DNA from: Bacillota bacterium
GTDB lineage: Bacteria > Bacillota > Clostridia > Acetivibrionales > DTU013
NCBI GenBank assembly: GCA_023415815.1
Contig: JAEZJL010000258.1
Location: 1-8,635, forward strand
Length of the DNA: 8,635 bases
Direction of reading: 5' to 3'
Shown: positions 1 to 6,239 of the stretch, piece by piece
Layout of the letters: every line of letters starts with the position of its first letter
How positions within the stretch are numbered: position 1 is the stretch's first letter
Made by a program: the position numbers and the translations under genes
The notes under the pieces: model-generated
What the model was told of the DNA's origin: nothing
What the model saw: the letters and a program-made list of their open reading frames with translations, nothing else
The model's database searches: none

Positions 1-87
1 GAGTAACACCTAAGGAATACCGTAAAAACTGCAAAAAATAAGCCTTTCAGAGCATTTTAACAGTTCATGTACCAATCAATAGAGTGT

Positions 88-150
88 ATAAATGATAGGA
101 AATTACACCTTCGATCAGAGCAAAAAAGGCATAAATGATTGTAAATTAAA
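88..150 (+). repeat. Direct repeat pair upstream of the ABC promoter (possible activator sites)
   Basis: Two 20-base copies, ATAAATGATAGGAAATTACA at 88-107 and ATAAATGATTGTAAATTAAA at 131-150, match at 17 of 20 positions. They start 43 bases apart, about four helical turns. The second copy ends one base before the -35 box at 152. Direct repeats abutting a -35 element are typical of activators such as AraC-type response regulators, which often control this class of sugar importer. That is inference: no regulator gene is in the window, and AT-rich DNA produces such matches by chance more often than average DNA. Confidence 0.5.
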
Positions 151-151
151 G

Positions 152-181
152 TTGACGCTAAAATAATCATGTATTTATAAT
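152..181 (+). promoter_or_regulatory. Sigma-A-type promoter of the ABC transporter operon
   Basis: TTGACG (152-157) and a perfect TATAAT (176-181) are separated by 18 bases. Transcription would start near 188, giving a leader of about 115 bases before the first permease. It matches the housekeeping consensus at 11 of 12 positions. Its placement just downstream of the direct repeats and just upstream of a palindrome suggests regulated initiation. Confidence 0.75.
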
Positions 182-191
182 TTAAATATAG

Positions 192-219
192 TAATCAATT
201 GAATCAATTGGTTATTTTT
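192..219 (+). promoter_or_regulatory. Palindrome at the start of the ABC operon transcript (operator or weak attenuator)
   Basis: CAATTG-AAT-CAATTG (196-210) extends outwards to a stem of ten pairs, 192-201 with 205-214, including one G-U pair and a three-base loop. TTTTT follows at 215-219. It lies about 4 to 27 bases downstream of the predicted transcription start. This suits an operator. It could also be a weak transcription attenuator, although the stem is AT-rich and the T run short. The two CAATTG boxes are also direct repeats nine bases apart. Confidence 0.4.
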
Positions 220-302
220 CAAAAGAATTGCACCTGTATTTTCGTGTTTCAAGTTTATCAGCTTAAAAGTAATAAAAATTTATCCTATGGGGGTTGTAAA
301 AA

Positions 303-1229
303 GTGCGAAAAGGACAAAGCGGTATTATTTATGAAGTGAAAAAAAACAAAATCCTGTTTTTTATGCTCACGCCTACTCTGCTTTTCTTCCTTATTAATAA
401 CTATTTCCCGATGATAGGTATTTATTATGCTTTTACAAAGTTCGACTTCAAGGGCGGATTATTCGGTAGTCCGTTTATAGGATTGGGCAATTTTGATTTT
501 CTTTTTAAATCAAACGTATTGTTGAATCTGACAAAGAATACGATGTTGTACAACCTGGCCTTCATTTTTGTAGGTAATGTTTTGCAGGTCATAACGGCAA
601 TACTGTTAAGCGAGCTGATTGGAAAAGCCTTCAGGAAGATGACGCAGACGCTGATGTTTCTTCCGTATTTTGTGTCCTATGTTATATTAAGCGTTTTGGT
701 GTATAATCTGTTCAACTATGAATATGGCTTTGTCAATACGGTTTTAAAGTCAATCAGCATCGAACCCTACGATTTCTATAACAACCCCACCATATGGCCC
801 TTCCTGATTCTCGCTTTCTATCTATGGAAGCAGCTCGGCTACGGTACGGTTATCTACCTGGCAACCATACTGGGAATAAGCAAGGATTTTTACGAAGCCG
901 CCGAAATAGACGGAGCAAATATCTTTCAGAGCATCAGACACATAACCCTGCCGCTTCTGAAGCCGACGTTCATCATACTTATCCTGTTCGCTCTCGGCGG
1001 CATTATGAGAGGCCAGTTTGAATTGTTCTATCAGATGGTGGGAACGAATGGAGTCCTGTACAGCGTTTCCGATATTATCGACACTTATGTTTACAGATCA
1101 CTGGTATCGGATTTCGATATAGGAATGGGAACTGCAGCAGGCCTGTATCAATCGGTATTCGGATTTGTGCTTATAATGACGGTCAACTTCATTATCAAGA
1201 GGAAGAATCCGGATTATGCCTTGTTCTAA
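303..1229 (+). CDS. Carbohydrate ABC transporter permease, LplB family
   Basis: This is one of two membrane subunits of a binding-protein-dependent sugar importer (CUT1-like, LplB branch). The 308-residue product has about six hydrophobic segments, near residues 17-36, 85-105, 117-136, 163-188, 222-236 and 281-298. An EAA loop around 198-221 (EAAEIDGANIFQ, then TLPLLKP) is the cytoplasmic contact for the ATPase. The N-terminal KNKILFF-TPTLLFFLINNYFPMIGI pattern is typical of LplB proteins. The GTG start at 303 follows a GGGGGT site (289-294) at eight bases, and the N terminus then fits the family in length. An internal GTG at 336 is a less likely start. The codons are more AT-rich than in the downstream genes. 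The YtcP-like partner follows after 70 bases. The substrate is unknown; complex oligosaccharides are common for this family. Confidence 0.9.
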   Translation: MRKGQSGIIYEVKKNKILFFMLTPTLLFFLINNYFPMIGIYYAFTKFDFKGGLFGSPFIGLGNFDFLFKSNVLLNLTKNTMLYNLAFIFVGNVLQVITAILLSELIGKAFRKMTQTLMFLPYFVSYVILSVLVYNLFNYEYGFVNTVLKSISIEPYDFYNNPTIWPFLILAFYLWKQLGYGTVIYLATILGISKDFYEAAEIDGANIFQSIRHITLPLLKPTFIILILFALGGIMRGQFELFYQMVGTNGVLYSVSDIIDTYVYRSLVSDFDIGMGTAAGLYQSVFGFVLIMTVNFIIKRKNPDYALF

Positions 1230-1299
1230 ATTTAAGGCTCAGGAGTGCCGGTGAAAATAATTGATGGGAACCAATCTGAAAACGAGGTGTGTATAGGAT

Positions 1300-2196
1300 A
1301 TGAAAATAAAATTGTCCGGATATGTGATAGTATTTAATATAATTGCTTATACGTGTATATCGATCGTTACCGCATTATGTCTTCTGCCATTTATAATAAT
1401 AATATCGGGCTCCTTTACCGATAACACGTCCATCGTCGTGGACGGGTACAGACTAATTCCGAAGATATTCTCAATGGAAGCCTACAATACGCTTTTCAGG
1501 TTCCCGCGGACCATCATAGACGCTTATACCGTTACCGGAGTAAATACGCTTGTAGGTACCGCCCTTGGACTCTTTATGATTTCGATGGCAGGTTATGTTC
1601 TTTCGCGAAAGGATTTCAAATACCGCAACAAGTTTTCCTTCTTCATCTATTTCACCACCCTTTTCGGCGGGGGGTTGGTACCCTGGTATATAATGATAGT
1701 AAAGACCTTCAATCTGAAGGATAATCTTATAGCCATCTGTTATCCGGGACTTATGACTCCGTTTCTGATTATTTTGATGAGGACCTTCGTAGCTTCATCG
1801 CTTCCGGACGAAATCGTAGAGTCGGCTAAAATTGATGGCTCAGGCCACTTCAGGACATACGCGGGCATCGTAATCCCGATCATTAAGCCCGGTCTGGCTA
1901 CCGTAGCCCTGTTTCTCTCATTGAACTACTGGAACGACTGGTTTCTGTCCTCAATGTTCATTACGACAACCAGCAAATATGAGCTTCAGTTCTTCCTTTA
2001 TAATATGCTGAACAGCATGGAAACTATCAACAGAATGCTTTCGGGGAAAGGCGTATCGGTTTCAAACAATGTACTGCCGACCGAATCCACCAAGCTTGCC
2101 ATGGCGGTTGTGGCCACAGGCCCTGTGCTGCTGTTCTATCCCTTCGTACAGAGGTATTTCATTTCGGGCCTTACAATAGGCGCGGTTAAGGGTTAA
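1300..2196 (+). CDS. Carbohydrate ABC transporter permease, YtcP family
   Basis: This is the second membrane subunit of the importer, pairing with the LplB-like permease to form the translocation channel. The 298-residue product has a long N-terminal helix (about 8-38), further hydrophobic segments near 80-100, 112-132, 145-162 and 197-212, and a last one near 265-288. The EAA-type loop is at about 170-197 (DEIVESAKIDGSGHF, then VIPIIKP). The C-terminal pattern PTESTKLAMAVVATGP, followed by QRYFISGLTIGAVKG, is a hallmark of YtcP and related permeases. The ATG at 1300 is preceded by GAGGTG (1284-1289) at ten bases, a slightly long spacing. A 28-codon GTG frame (1251-1337) with its own AGGAG overlaps this start and may couple translation. 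Confidence 0.9.
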   Translation: MKIKLSGYVIVFNIIAYTCISIVTALCLLPFIIIISGSFTDNTSIVVDGYRLIPKIFSMEAYNTLFRFPRTIIDAYTVTGVNTLVGTALGLFMISMAGYVLSRKDFKYRNKFSFFIYFTTLFGGGLVPWYIMIVKTFNLKDNLIAICYPGLMTPFLIILMRTFVASSLPDEIVESAKIDGSGHFRTYAGIVIPIIKPGLATVALFLSLNYWNDWFLSSMFITTTSKYELQFFLYNMLNSMETINRMLSGKGVSVSNNVLPTESTKLAMAVVATGPVLLFYPFVQRYFISGLTIGAVKG

Positions 2197-2216
2197 TTCC
2201 GGGGAACCGGTTTAAC
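2192..2216 (+). promoter_or_regulatory. Small hairpin over the stop codon of the second permease
   Basis: GTTAA (2192-2196, containing the TAA stop) can pair with TTAAC (2212-2216). Inside, CCGG (2199-2202) pairs with CCGG (2207-2210) around a GGAA tetraloop of the GNRA class. There is no T run, so it is not a terminator. It could protect the 3' end of the permease message or separate it from the lipoprotein message, which is usually needed in excess. That role is inferred from other ABC operons. Confidence 0.3.
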
Positions 2217-2245
2217 AAATATAAGGAGTATAGAGGAGGATTACT

Positions 2246-3868
2246 ATGAACAAAACCACGGCAAAGTTTTTGAGCCTGCTTCTGGCAGTCATGCTTATTG
2301 TGGGCGTGACGGCGGGCTGCGGCAGCGCCACGACGAACGAGCCGGCTGCATCGGCACCTGCGGCGGAAAATACTGCGGCAGCTCCGGCGGCTGAGGAATC
2401 GTCGGCAGCGCCTGCGGAACCGGCAATCGACATTTCCAAAGCGGTTGAGATCCAGGCCTACATGGTTGGAGACGCTCCCACGGATTTGCAGAAGGTATTG
2501 GACAAGGTCAATGAAATGGCCAAGAAGGACTTAAACTGCACGCTCAAATTCAATTATACTACCTGGACCGATTTCCAGACCAAGTACGCGCTTATTCTTT
2601 CATCCGGTCAGCCCGTAGACCTTATCTACACCGCCGTATGGCTCAACTACCAGAGACTCGTCAATACCGGTGCTTTCCTGCCTTTGAATGACTATCTTCC
2701 CAAGTATGCTCCCGATCTTCAGAAGTATGTTCCGGAGGATTTATGGCAGGGAGTTACAAAGAATGGCAAGATATATGCCATTCCGTCTGCTTACAGGGAA
2801 TACATGAACAACGGTCTGCTTTACAGGAAAGACCTCCAGGAGAAGTTCAGCCTTCCCGAACCGAAGGATCTTGCTTCACTGGAGCAGTACCTGCTCGGCA
2901 TCAAGAAGAACATGCCCCAGCAGCAGCTCCTCAACGAGTTTGTTACACCGGGCGTCCAGACTTATTCCTACAGCGCTTCGGAAATACTCAATATGAAGTA
3001 TAAATATGCTCTTACCCCGACAGAAGGCATGGTAGCCGACTATGGCAACCCAACGGAACTTAAGCCGTACTGGGGGACTCCCGAATTTACCGAAGACATG
3101 AAGCTGTTCAAGAAATGGGCTGACGAAGGACTGTGGTCCAGAAGCGCTCTTTCCAACAAGACGGATAATACGGCATTTGACAACGGTAAAGTCGTAGCCG
3201 TCCTTAATGGTCAGAACATAGCTAAATACTGCGCCGCTTATTCAAAGGCCGCGGTAGCCCACCCGGATTGGAAGATCGCATACGTGGGATTCCCCGATGT
3301 CAACGGCGGAAAATACTGGCCCAACAACGCGACCCAGAACGCTTATTCAATCCCGACTACCGCACAGAATCCCGAAAGGGCTTTGATGCTCTATCAGAAG
3401 CTCGTTCTAGACAAGACTTACAACCAGCTTACAGAGTACGGCTTCCTGGACACGCATTACACTGTTGATGCTGACGGATACTACAATTATGTTGGCGATC
3501 CTACCAAGAGCGGCTTTGTCAAAGAAGGCATGAACGGCTGGGCATGGAGAAATCCTGAATACCTCCTGTACTTAAAGACCGACCAAGTCCTTATCGACAA
3601 ATTTGCTGAAGCTGCAAAGAACGCCGGCCCGAATATAACCGACGGCTTCTCCGAGGATTATACTGCTTACCAGGCAGAGCGCGCGGCTCTCGGAACAGTA
3701 ATGACCCAGTACCTCGCTCCTCTGCAGGCAGGTCTTGTACCTGACGTAGACAAAGCGGTAAAGACCTTCATGGATAAGGCGAACGCAGCCGGACTCCAGA
3801 AGATACAGGATTCACTCAAGCAGCAGTGGGCAGCTTATGTTGCCTCTGAGAGCTGGCCTGTAAAATAA
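2246..3868 (+). CDS. Extracellular solute-binding lipoprotein of the sugar ABC importer (LplA-like, DUF3502-like C terminus)
   Basis: This is the membrane-anchored binding protein that captures the substrate outside the cell and delivers it to the two permeases. The 540-residue product starts with a lipoprotein signal (K-rich start, hydrophobic 8-21). The lipobox is TAGC with Cys25 as the anchored residue; Thr at -3 is less usual than Leu. Residues 28-60 form an Ala/Pro/Glu/Ser linker that should hold the domain off the membrane. The family 1 binding fold starts near 66 (VEIQAYMVGDAPTD, then NCTLKFNYTTWTDFQTKYALIL), matching the LplA branch. The last ~145 residues (GFVKEGMNGWAWRNPEY, then TQYLAPLQAGLVPDVDKAVKTF) resemble DUF3502. 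GAGGAGG (2233-2239) lies six bases before the ATG, the strongest site in this operon, fitting high binding-protein expression. It is the last gene before a terminator. The ligand is unknown. Confidence 0.9.
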   Translation: MNKTTAKFLSLLLAVMLIVGVTAGCGSATTNEPAASAPAAENTAAAPAAEESSAAPAEPAIDISKAVEIQAYMVGDAPTDLQKVLDKVNEMAKKDLNCTLKFNYTTWTDFQTKYALILSSGQPVDLIYTAVWLNYQRLVNTGAFLPLNDYLPKYAPDLQKYVPEDLWQGVTKNGKIYAIPSAYREYMNNGLLYRKDLQEKFSLPEPKDLASLEQYLLGIKKNMPQQQLLNEFVTPGVQTYSYSASEILNMKYKYALTPTEGMVADYGNPTELKPYWGTPEFTEDMKLFKKWADEGLWSRSALSNKTDNTAFDNGKVVAVLNGQNIAKYCAAYSKAAVAHPDWKIAYVGFPDVNGGKYWPNNATQNAYSIPTTAQNPERALMLYQKLVLDKTYNQLTEYGFLDTHYTVDADGYYNYVGDPTKSGFVKEGMNGWAWRNPEYLLYLKTDQVLIDKFAEAAKNAGPNITDGFSEDYTAYQAERAALGTVMTQYLAPLQAGLVPDVDKAVKTFMDKANAAGLQKIQDSLKQQWAAYVASESWPVK

Positions 3869-3908
3869 ATATAAAGCGGAATTAATATAAACTTTATCTG
3901 AATTTTCC

Positions 3909-3935
3909 AAACCCCCGTTCCGGGGGTTTTTTTTT
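3909..3935 (+). terminator. Intrinsic terminator of the ABC operon
   Basis: ACCCCCG (3911-3917) and CGGGGGT (3921-3927) form a perfect seven-pair GC-rich stem with a TTC loop, extendable by A-T pairs, followed by nine T residues (3927-3935). It lies 40 bases after the lipoprotein stop codon. On the other strand the hairpin is followed only by TTTGG, so it should act mainly on + strand transcripts, with at most partial effect on the convergent membrane protein gene that ends 13 bases away. Confidence 0.95.
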
Positions 3936-3947
3936 GCAACTGCGCTT

Positions 3948-5024
3948 TTACAGTATGCCTTTCAATGGCTTATCCTTATATATGGCCTTCAGTGTGCTCT
4001 TTACCAGAAGGACGGCGACAGGCCCGGTAATAAGACCCATAACGCCGTCAAGCTGATACCCGGCATACATTGCAGCCAGAGTGACCAGAGGGTGGAGCCC
4101 GATTTGTTTCCCTACGATCCTGGGTTCGGTCAGCTGCCGTATTACCAAAACCAGCGCATAAATTACGAGAATGGAGCTCCCGAGCGGAACATTGCCGGTT
4201 ATGTAAGCGCATAGTGCCCAGGGGAGCAGTACGGCGCCCGTCCCGACGACCGGCAGCGCATCCACCGCGGAAATCAGGAATGCAAGCAGCAAGGGATAAT
4301 CCAGATGCATAAAACAAAACCCCGCATAGAGGACGGAAAAGGTTATCACCATCAATATCAAGGCCGCCTTAATATAGCCGGACAGCGCCGAAAGGATATC
4401 CCTTTTGAATATATTCAGCCTGCCGTGCCATGAATCGGGCAGCTGACGGTGGATGAAGCCTGAAATGGAAGGCCGGCCGCTTGAGAGAAAATAAGCCGCC
4501 ATAATAGTCGTCAGAATGAAAACGAACGCCTGGGGTATTGAAACAGCCGTGGACAGGGCTCCCTTGACAATATTGTCGGCAAGCCCGGCAAAAGAATTCA
4601 GAAGATTACCTATTATGCTGCCGGTGTTCTCAGCCAGCTCGGGCGGAATCCGGGTGCCGCCCGAACGAACTCTCTCCATGAAATCCGCAGCATACCTATA
4701 CCAGCCGCTAAAGAAGCCGGGCAGGAGACGTGAAAAACTCTTTAGCTCGGCAGCCAGCCTCACGCCGGCAACCGCGAGCAAAAACCCGGGTACGGCAAGA
4801 AAAATGCCAAGGCTTAAAGGCGCGGCAAGCCTTCTTTTTATTCCGAGACCCCTGCCGAGCAGTTTGATTACGGGCTCAAGGAGCGAAGCAATAAGGAAGG
4901 CGAGAATAAATGGGGCAAAGAGGAAGCCGAGCCTGACAAGCAGGAAGGCTCCGATGGCGGCCGCCGCCGCGGCGGCAATGAATTCCAGAGTCTTCTTAAG
5001 CCTTGATCGGTCCGACGTTTCCAT
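3948..5024 (-). CDS. ytvI: YtvI-family sporulation integral membrane protein (AI-2E transporter superfamily)
   Basis: This is a polytopic membrane protein of the AI-2E family exporter/permease superfamily (PF01594), closest by motif to the sporulation protein YtvI. Members of that group are linked to spore formation; the transported substrate, if any, is unknown. In 358-residue numbering, hydrophobic segments lie near 14-30, 33-50, 68-92, 164-181, 219-240, 246-275, 282-296 and 312-342. A large polar section at 93-160 is typical of the family. Key motifs are DALPVVGTG (255-263), followed by LLPWA, and RQLTEPRIVGKQIGLHPL (296-313). Start choice: a TTG at 5030 would extend it by two residues, but GAGGTG (5038-5033) is only two bases from that codon and eight from the ATG at 5024, so the ATG is preferred. 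It converges on the ABC operon and diverges from rpsB. Spore-specific expression is expected from the family, but no spore sigma site was recognised. Confidence 0.85.
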   Translation of the reverse strand: METSDRSRLKKTLEFIAAAAAAAIGAFLLVRLGFLFAPFILAFLIASLLEPVIKLLGRGLGIKRRLAAPLSLGIFLAVPGFLLAVAGVRLAAELKSFSRLLPGFFSGWYRYAADFMERVRSGGTRIPPELAENTGSIIGNLLNSFAGLADNIVKGALSTAVSIPQAFVFILTTIMAAYFLSSGRPSISGFIHRQLPDSWHGRLNIFKRDILSALSGYIKAALILMVITFSVLYAGFCFMHLDYPLLLAFLISAVDALPVVGTGAVLLPWALCAYITGNVPLGSSILVIYALVLVIRQLTEPRIVGKQIGLHPLVTLAAMYAGYQLDGVMGLITGPVAVLLVKSTLKAIYKDKPLKGIL

Positions 5025-5093
5025 GTCCAAAACACCTCGGTATATTTTATTATTAATAATGAAAAAAATATATCGCCGGGTAAGATTTTTTTC

Positions 5094-5121
5094 ATCCTAT
5101 TACATCTTGCTTTGCTGTAAA
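5094..5121 (-). promoter_or_regulatory. Possible promoter of the YtvI-like gene
   Basis: Read on the minus strand, TTTACA (5121-5116) and TAGGAT (5099-5094) are 16 bases apart. This is a moderate match to the housekeeping consensus (five and four of six). Transcription would begin near 5087, giving a leader of about 60 bases. A sporulation sigma factor would be expected for this family, and I could not find a convincing site for one, so this is tentative. Confidence 0.22.
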
Positions 5122-5136
5122 AATCTCATTACTTCC

Positions 5137-5170
5137 GTTTAAATATGGTTTAAATTATGGTTTAAATTAT
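5137..5170 (+). repeat. Phased GTTTAAAT repeats upstream of the rpsB promoter
   Basis: The 12-base unit ATGGTTTAAATT occurs in tandem at 5145-5156 and 5157-5168, followed by a further AT. A third core GTTTAAAT lies at 5137-5144. The cores start at 5137, 5148 and 5160, that is 11 and 12 bases apart, close to one helical turn. The array ends 25 bases before the rpsB -35 box. It could be an UP-element-like or bent-DNA activator of the strong rpsB promoter, a regulator site shared with the divergent gene, or chance tandem slippage. Confidence 0.55.
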
Positions 5171-5193
5171 TTTCGCAACTTATTAGCCGGATA

Positions 5194-5222
5194 TTGATAA
5201 AATAGCGGCCTTGTGTTATACT
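5194..5222 (+). promoter_or_regulatory. Strong promoter of rpsB (extended -10)
   Basis: TTGATA (5194-5199) and TATACT (5217-5222) are 17 bases apart. The -10 is preceded by TGT, giving the extended form TGTTATACT. Transcription should start near 5229, leaving a leader of about 98 bases before the S2 start codon. A strong housekeeping promoter fits ribosomal protein expression. It also argues against a TTG start at 5213, which would lie inside the -10 region. Confidence 0.82.
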
Positions 5223-5254
5223 ACATAACGGTAAAAAAACACACACGGACGGAT

Positions 5255-5285
5255 CTGCCGAAAAGTGCCGGAGGGTGTTCGGCAG
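5255..5285 (+). promoter_or_regulatory. Hairpin in the rpsB leader (possible ribosomal protein leader)
   Basis: CTGCCGAA (5255-5262) and TTCGGCAG (5278-5285) form a perfect eight-pair stem with a 15-base loop (5263-5277). The loop contains GGAGGG (5270-5275), an SD-like sequence. Three bases after the stem is an ATG (5288) in frame with rpsB, 13 codons before the chosen start. Many ribosomal protein operons are autoregulated through leader structures; S2 control of rpsB is known in other bacteria. That this hairpin does so is inference. Confidence 0.5.
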
Positions 5286-5326
5286 GAATGAAGGCCGTGG
5301 AGGTTAAAACTAAAGGAGGATTTACA

Positions 5327-6100
5327 ATGTCAGTCATTTCTATGAAACAGCTGCTGGAAGCAGGCGTCCATTTCGGTCACCAGACCAGGAGATGGAATCC
5401 CAAGATGGCCGAATACATCTTTACCGAAAGAAACGGCATCTACATCATCGACTTGCAGAAGACGGTCAAAAAGGTTGAAGAAGCTTACTTTTTCGTAAGG
5501 GAAGTCGCCATGAACGGCGAGGACATCCTTTTTGTCGGCACCAAGAAGCAGGCGCAGGACTCGATCAAGGAGGAAGCCGAAAGGAGCGGCCAGTTCTTTG
5601 TAAACGCAAGATGGCTGGGCGGCATGCTTACAAACTTCAAGACCATCCGTAAAAGAATCGACAGACTCAACCAGCTTGACAACATGGAGAAAAACGGACT
5701 GTTTGAAGTACTTCCCAAGAAGGAAGTAATCAAGCTGAAGGGCGAGATGGAAAAGCTCCAAAAATACCTCGGCGGTATCAGGAACCTGAAGAGGGTTCCG
5801 GGAGCAATGTTTGTAGTAGACCCGAGGAAGGAAAGAAACGCCATTCTCGAAGCAAGGAAGCTGGGCATACCGGTTGTAGCGATCGTTGATACAAACTGCG
5901 ACCCCGATGAAGTAGACTATGTCATCCCCGGCAACGACGACGCCATCAGGGCGGTCAAGCTCATAGCGGCAAAGATAGCAGACGCCGTCATCGAGGGCAG
6001 GCAGGGCGAGCAGCTCTCGACAGATGCACAGGGCGCCGCCGAAGACAAGATAAATGAAGGCGAAGAAATCGGTGCGGAAGAGGCTGCCGTAGAAGCTTAG
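5327..6100 (+). CDS. rpsB: 30S ribosomal protein S2
   Basis: S2 (uS2) binds late to the back of the 30S subunit between head and body, near the mRNA exit where the SD helix sits. The 257-residue product has the full family pattern: MKQLLEAGVHFGHQTRRWNPKM (6-27), IFTERNGIYIIDLQKT (31-46), ILFVGTKKQAQ (67-77), RWLGGMLTNFKTI (95-107) and DPRKERNAILEARKLGIPVVAIVDTNCDP (165-193). The coiled-coil hairpin region is around 108-150. The last ~30 residues are acidic and variable. ATG 5327 was chosen because AGGAGG (5314-5319) lies seven bases upstream and the S2 N terminus begins here. Longer in-frame starts (ATG 5288, TTG 5213) would run through the leader or promoter. tsf follows, the common bacterial order. 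Confidence 0.98.
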   Translation: MSVISMKQLLEAGVHFGHQTRRWNPKMAEYIFTERNGIYIIDLQKTVKKVEEAYFFVREVAMNGEDILFVGTKKQAQDSIKEEAERSGQFFVNARWLGGMLTNFKTIRKRIDRLNQLDNMEKNGLFEVLPKKEVIKLKGEMEKLQKYLGGIRNLKRVPGAMFVVDPRKERNAILEARKLGIPVVAIVDTNCDPDEVDYVIPGNDDAIRAVKLIAAKIADAVIEGRQGEQLSTDAQGAAEDKINEGEEIGAEEAAVEA

Positions 6101-6127
6101 TCTTGATTAATACGAAACAAACAGCAC

Positions 6128-6184
6128 GGGGACGGCCTCTACGGGAAACCTGAATGATTAAAGTTGAGGAGCGTCCCCTTTTTT
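6128..6184 (+). terminator. Terminator/attenuator-like stem between rpsB and tsf
   Basis: GGGGACG (6128-6134) pairs perfectly with CGTCCCC (6172-6178), followed by six T residues (6179-6184). After a small internal loop, CCTC (6136-6139) pairs with GAGG (6166-6169), leaving a long apical loop of about 26 bases. The stem and T run look like an intrinsic terminator with an unusually large loop. No convincing second promoter precedes tsf, so it is more likely a partial terminator that lowers tsf relative to rpsB than a full stop. Confidence 0.6.
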
Positions 6185-6239
6185 CTGGAATAAAACGGTT
6201 TGGCTATTGTTAATAATATAATTGTTTGGAGGAATTTTT

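Larger units (their letters stand above)
1..302. other. AT-rich non-coding control region upstream of the ABC operon
   Basis: No credible open reading frame was found here on either strand. The stretch is strongly AT-rich. It contains a degenerate 20-base direct repeat pair (88-107 and 131-150), a smaller direct repeat TCAGAGCA (47-54 and 115-122), a sigma-A-type promoter (152-181), a palindrome just after the expected transcription start (192-214), and the ribosome binding site of the first permease (289-294). The window begins with GAGTAA, which might be the tail of an upstream gene, but six bases cannot support that. The layout reads as a regulated promoter region. Confidence 0.7.

Noticed and set aside
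2212..2439. A minus-strand Ala/Gly-rich frame over the lipoprotein signal region
   Set aside because: It is the shadow of the Ala/Pro/Glu linker codons of the binding protein.
5025..5030. A TTG start two codons before the YtvI-like ATG
   Set aside because: The GAGGTG site is only two bases away, too close for initiation; the ATG at 5024 has eight.
4516..5142. A 208-codon + strand frame opposite the YtvI-like gene
   Set aside because: It lies antisense to a gene with clear family motifs, its product matches no family I recognise and is low in complexity, and it lacks a proper ribosome binding site.
5213..5326. A 38-residue N-terminal extension of ribosomal protein S2 from TTG 5213
   Set aside because: The TTG lies inside the promoter -10 region and the added residues are not S2-like. 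The AGGAGG before 5327 decides the start.
5330..5868. Two minus-strand frames of 127-143 codons within rpsB
   Set aside because: They are mirror frames of the highly biased rpsB codons, with no promoter or start signal.
6217..6222. A TATAAT box before tsf
   Set aside because: No -35 element at a proper distance, and the transcript would start at the ribosome binding site itself.
6222..6239. A six-residue extension of EF-Ts from TTG 6222
   Set aside because: The GGAGG ribosome binding site would lie inside the coding part, and EF-Ts proteins begin at the MITAEMV position.
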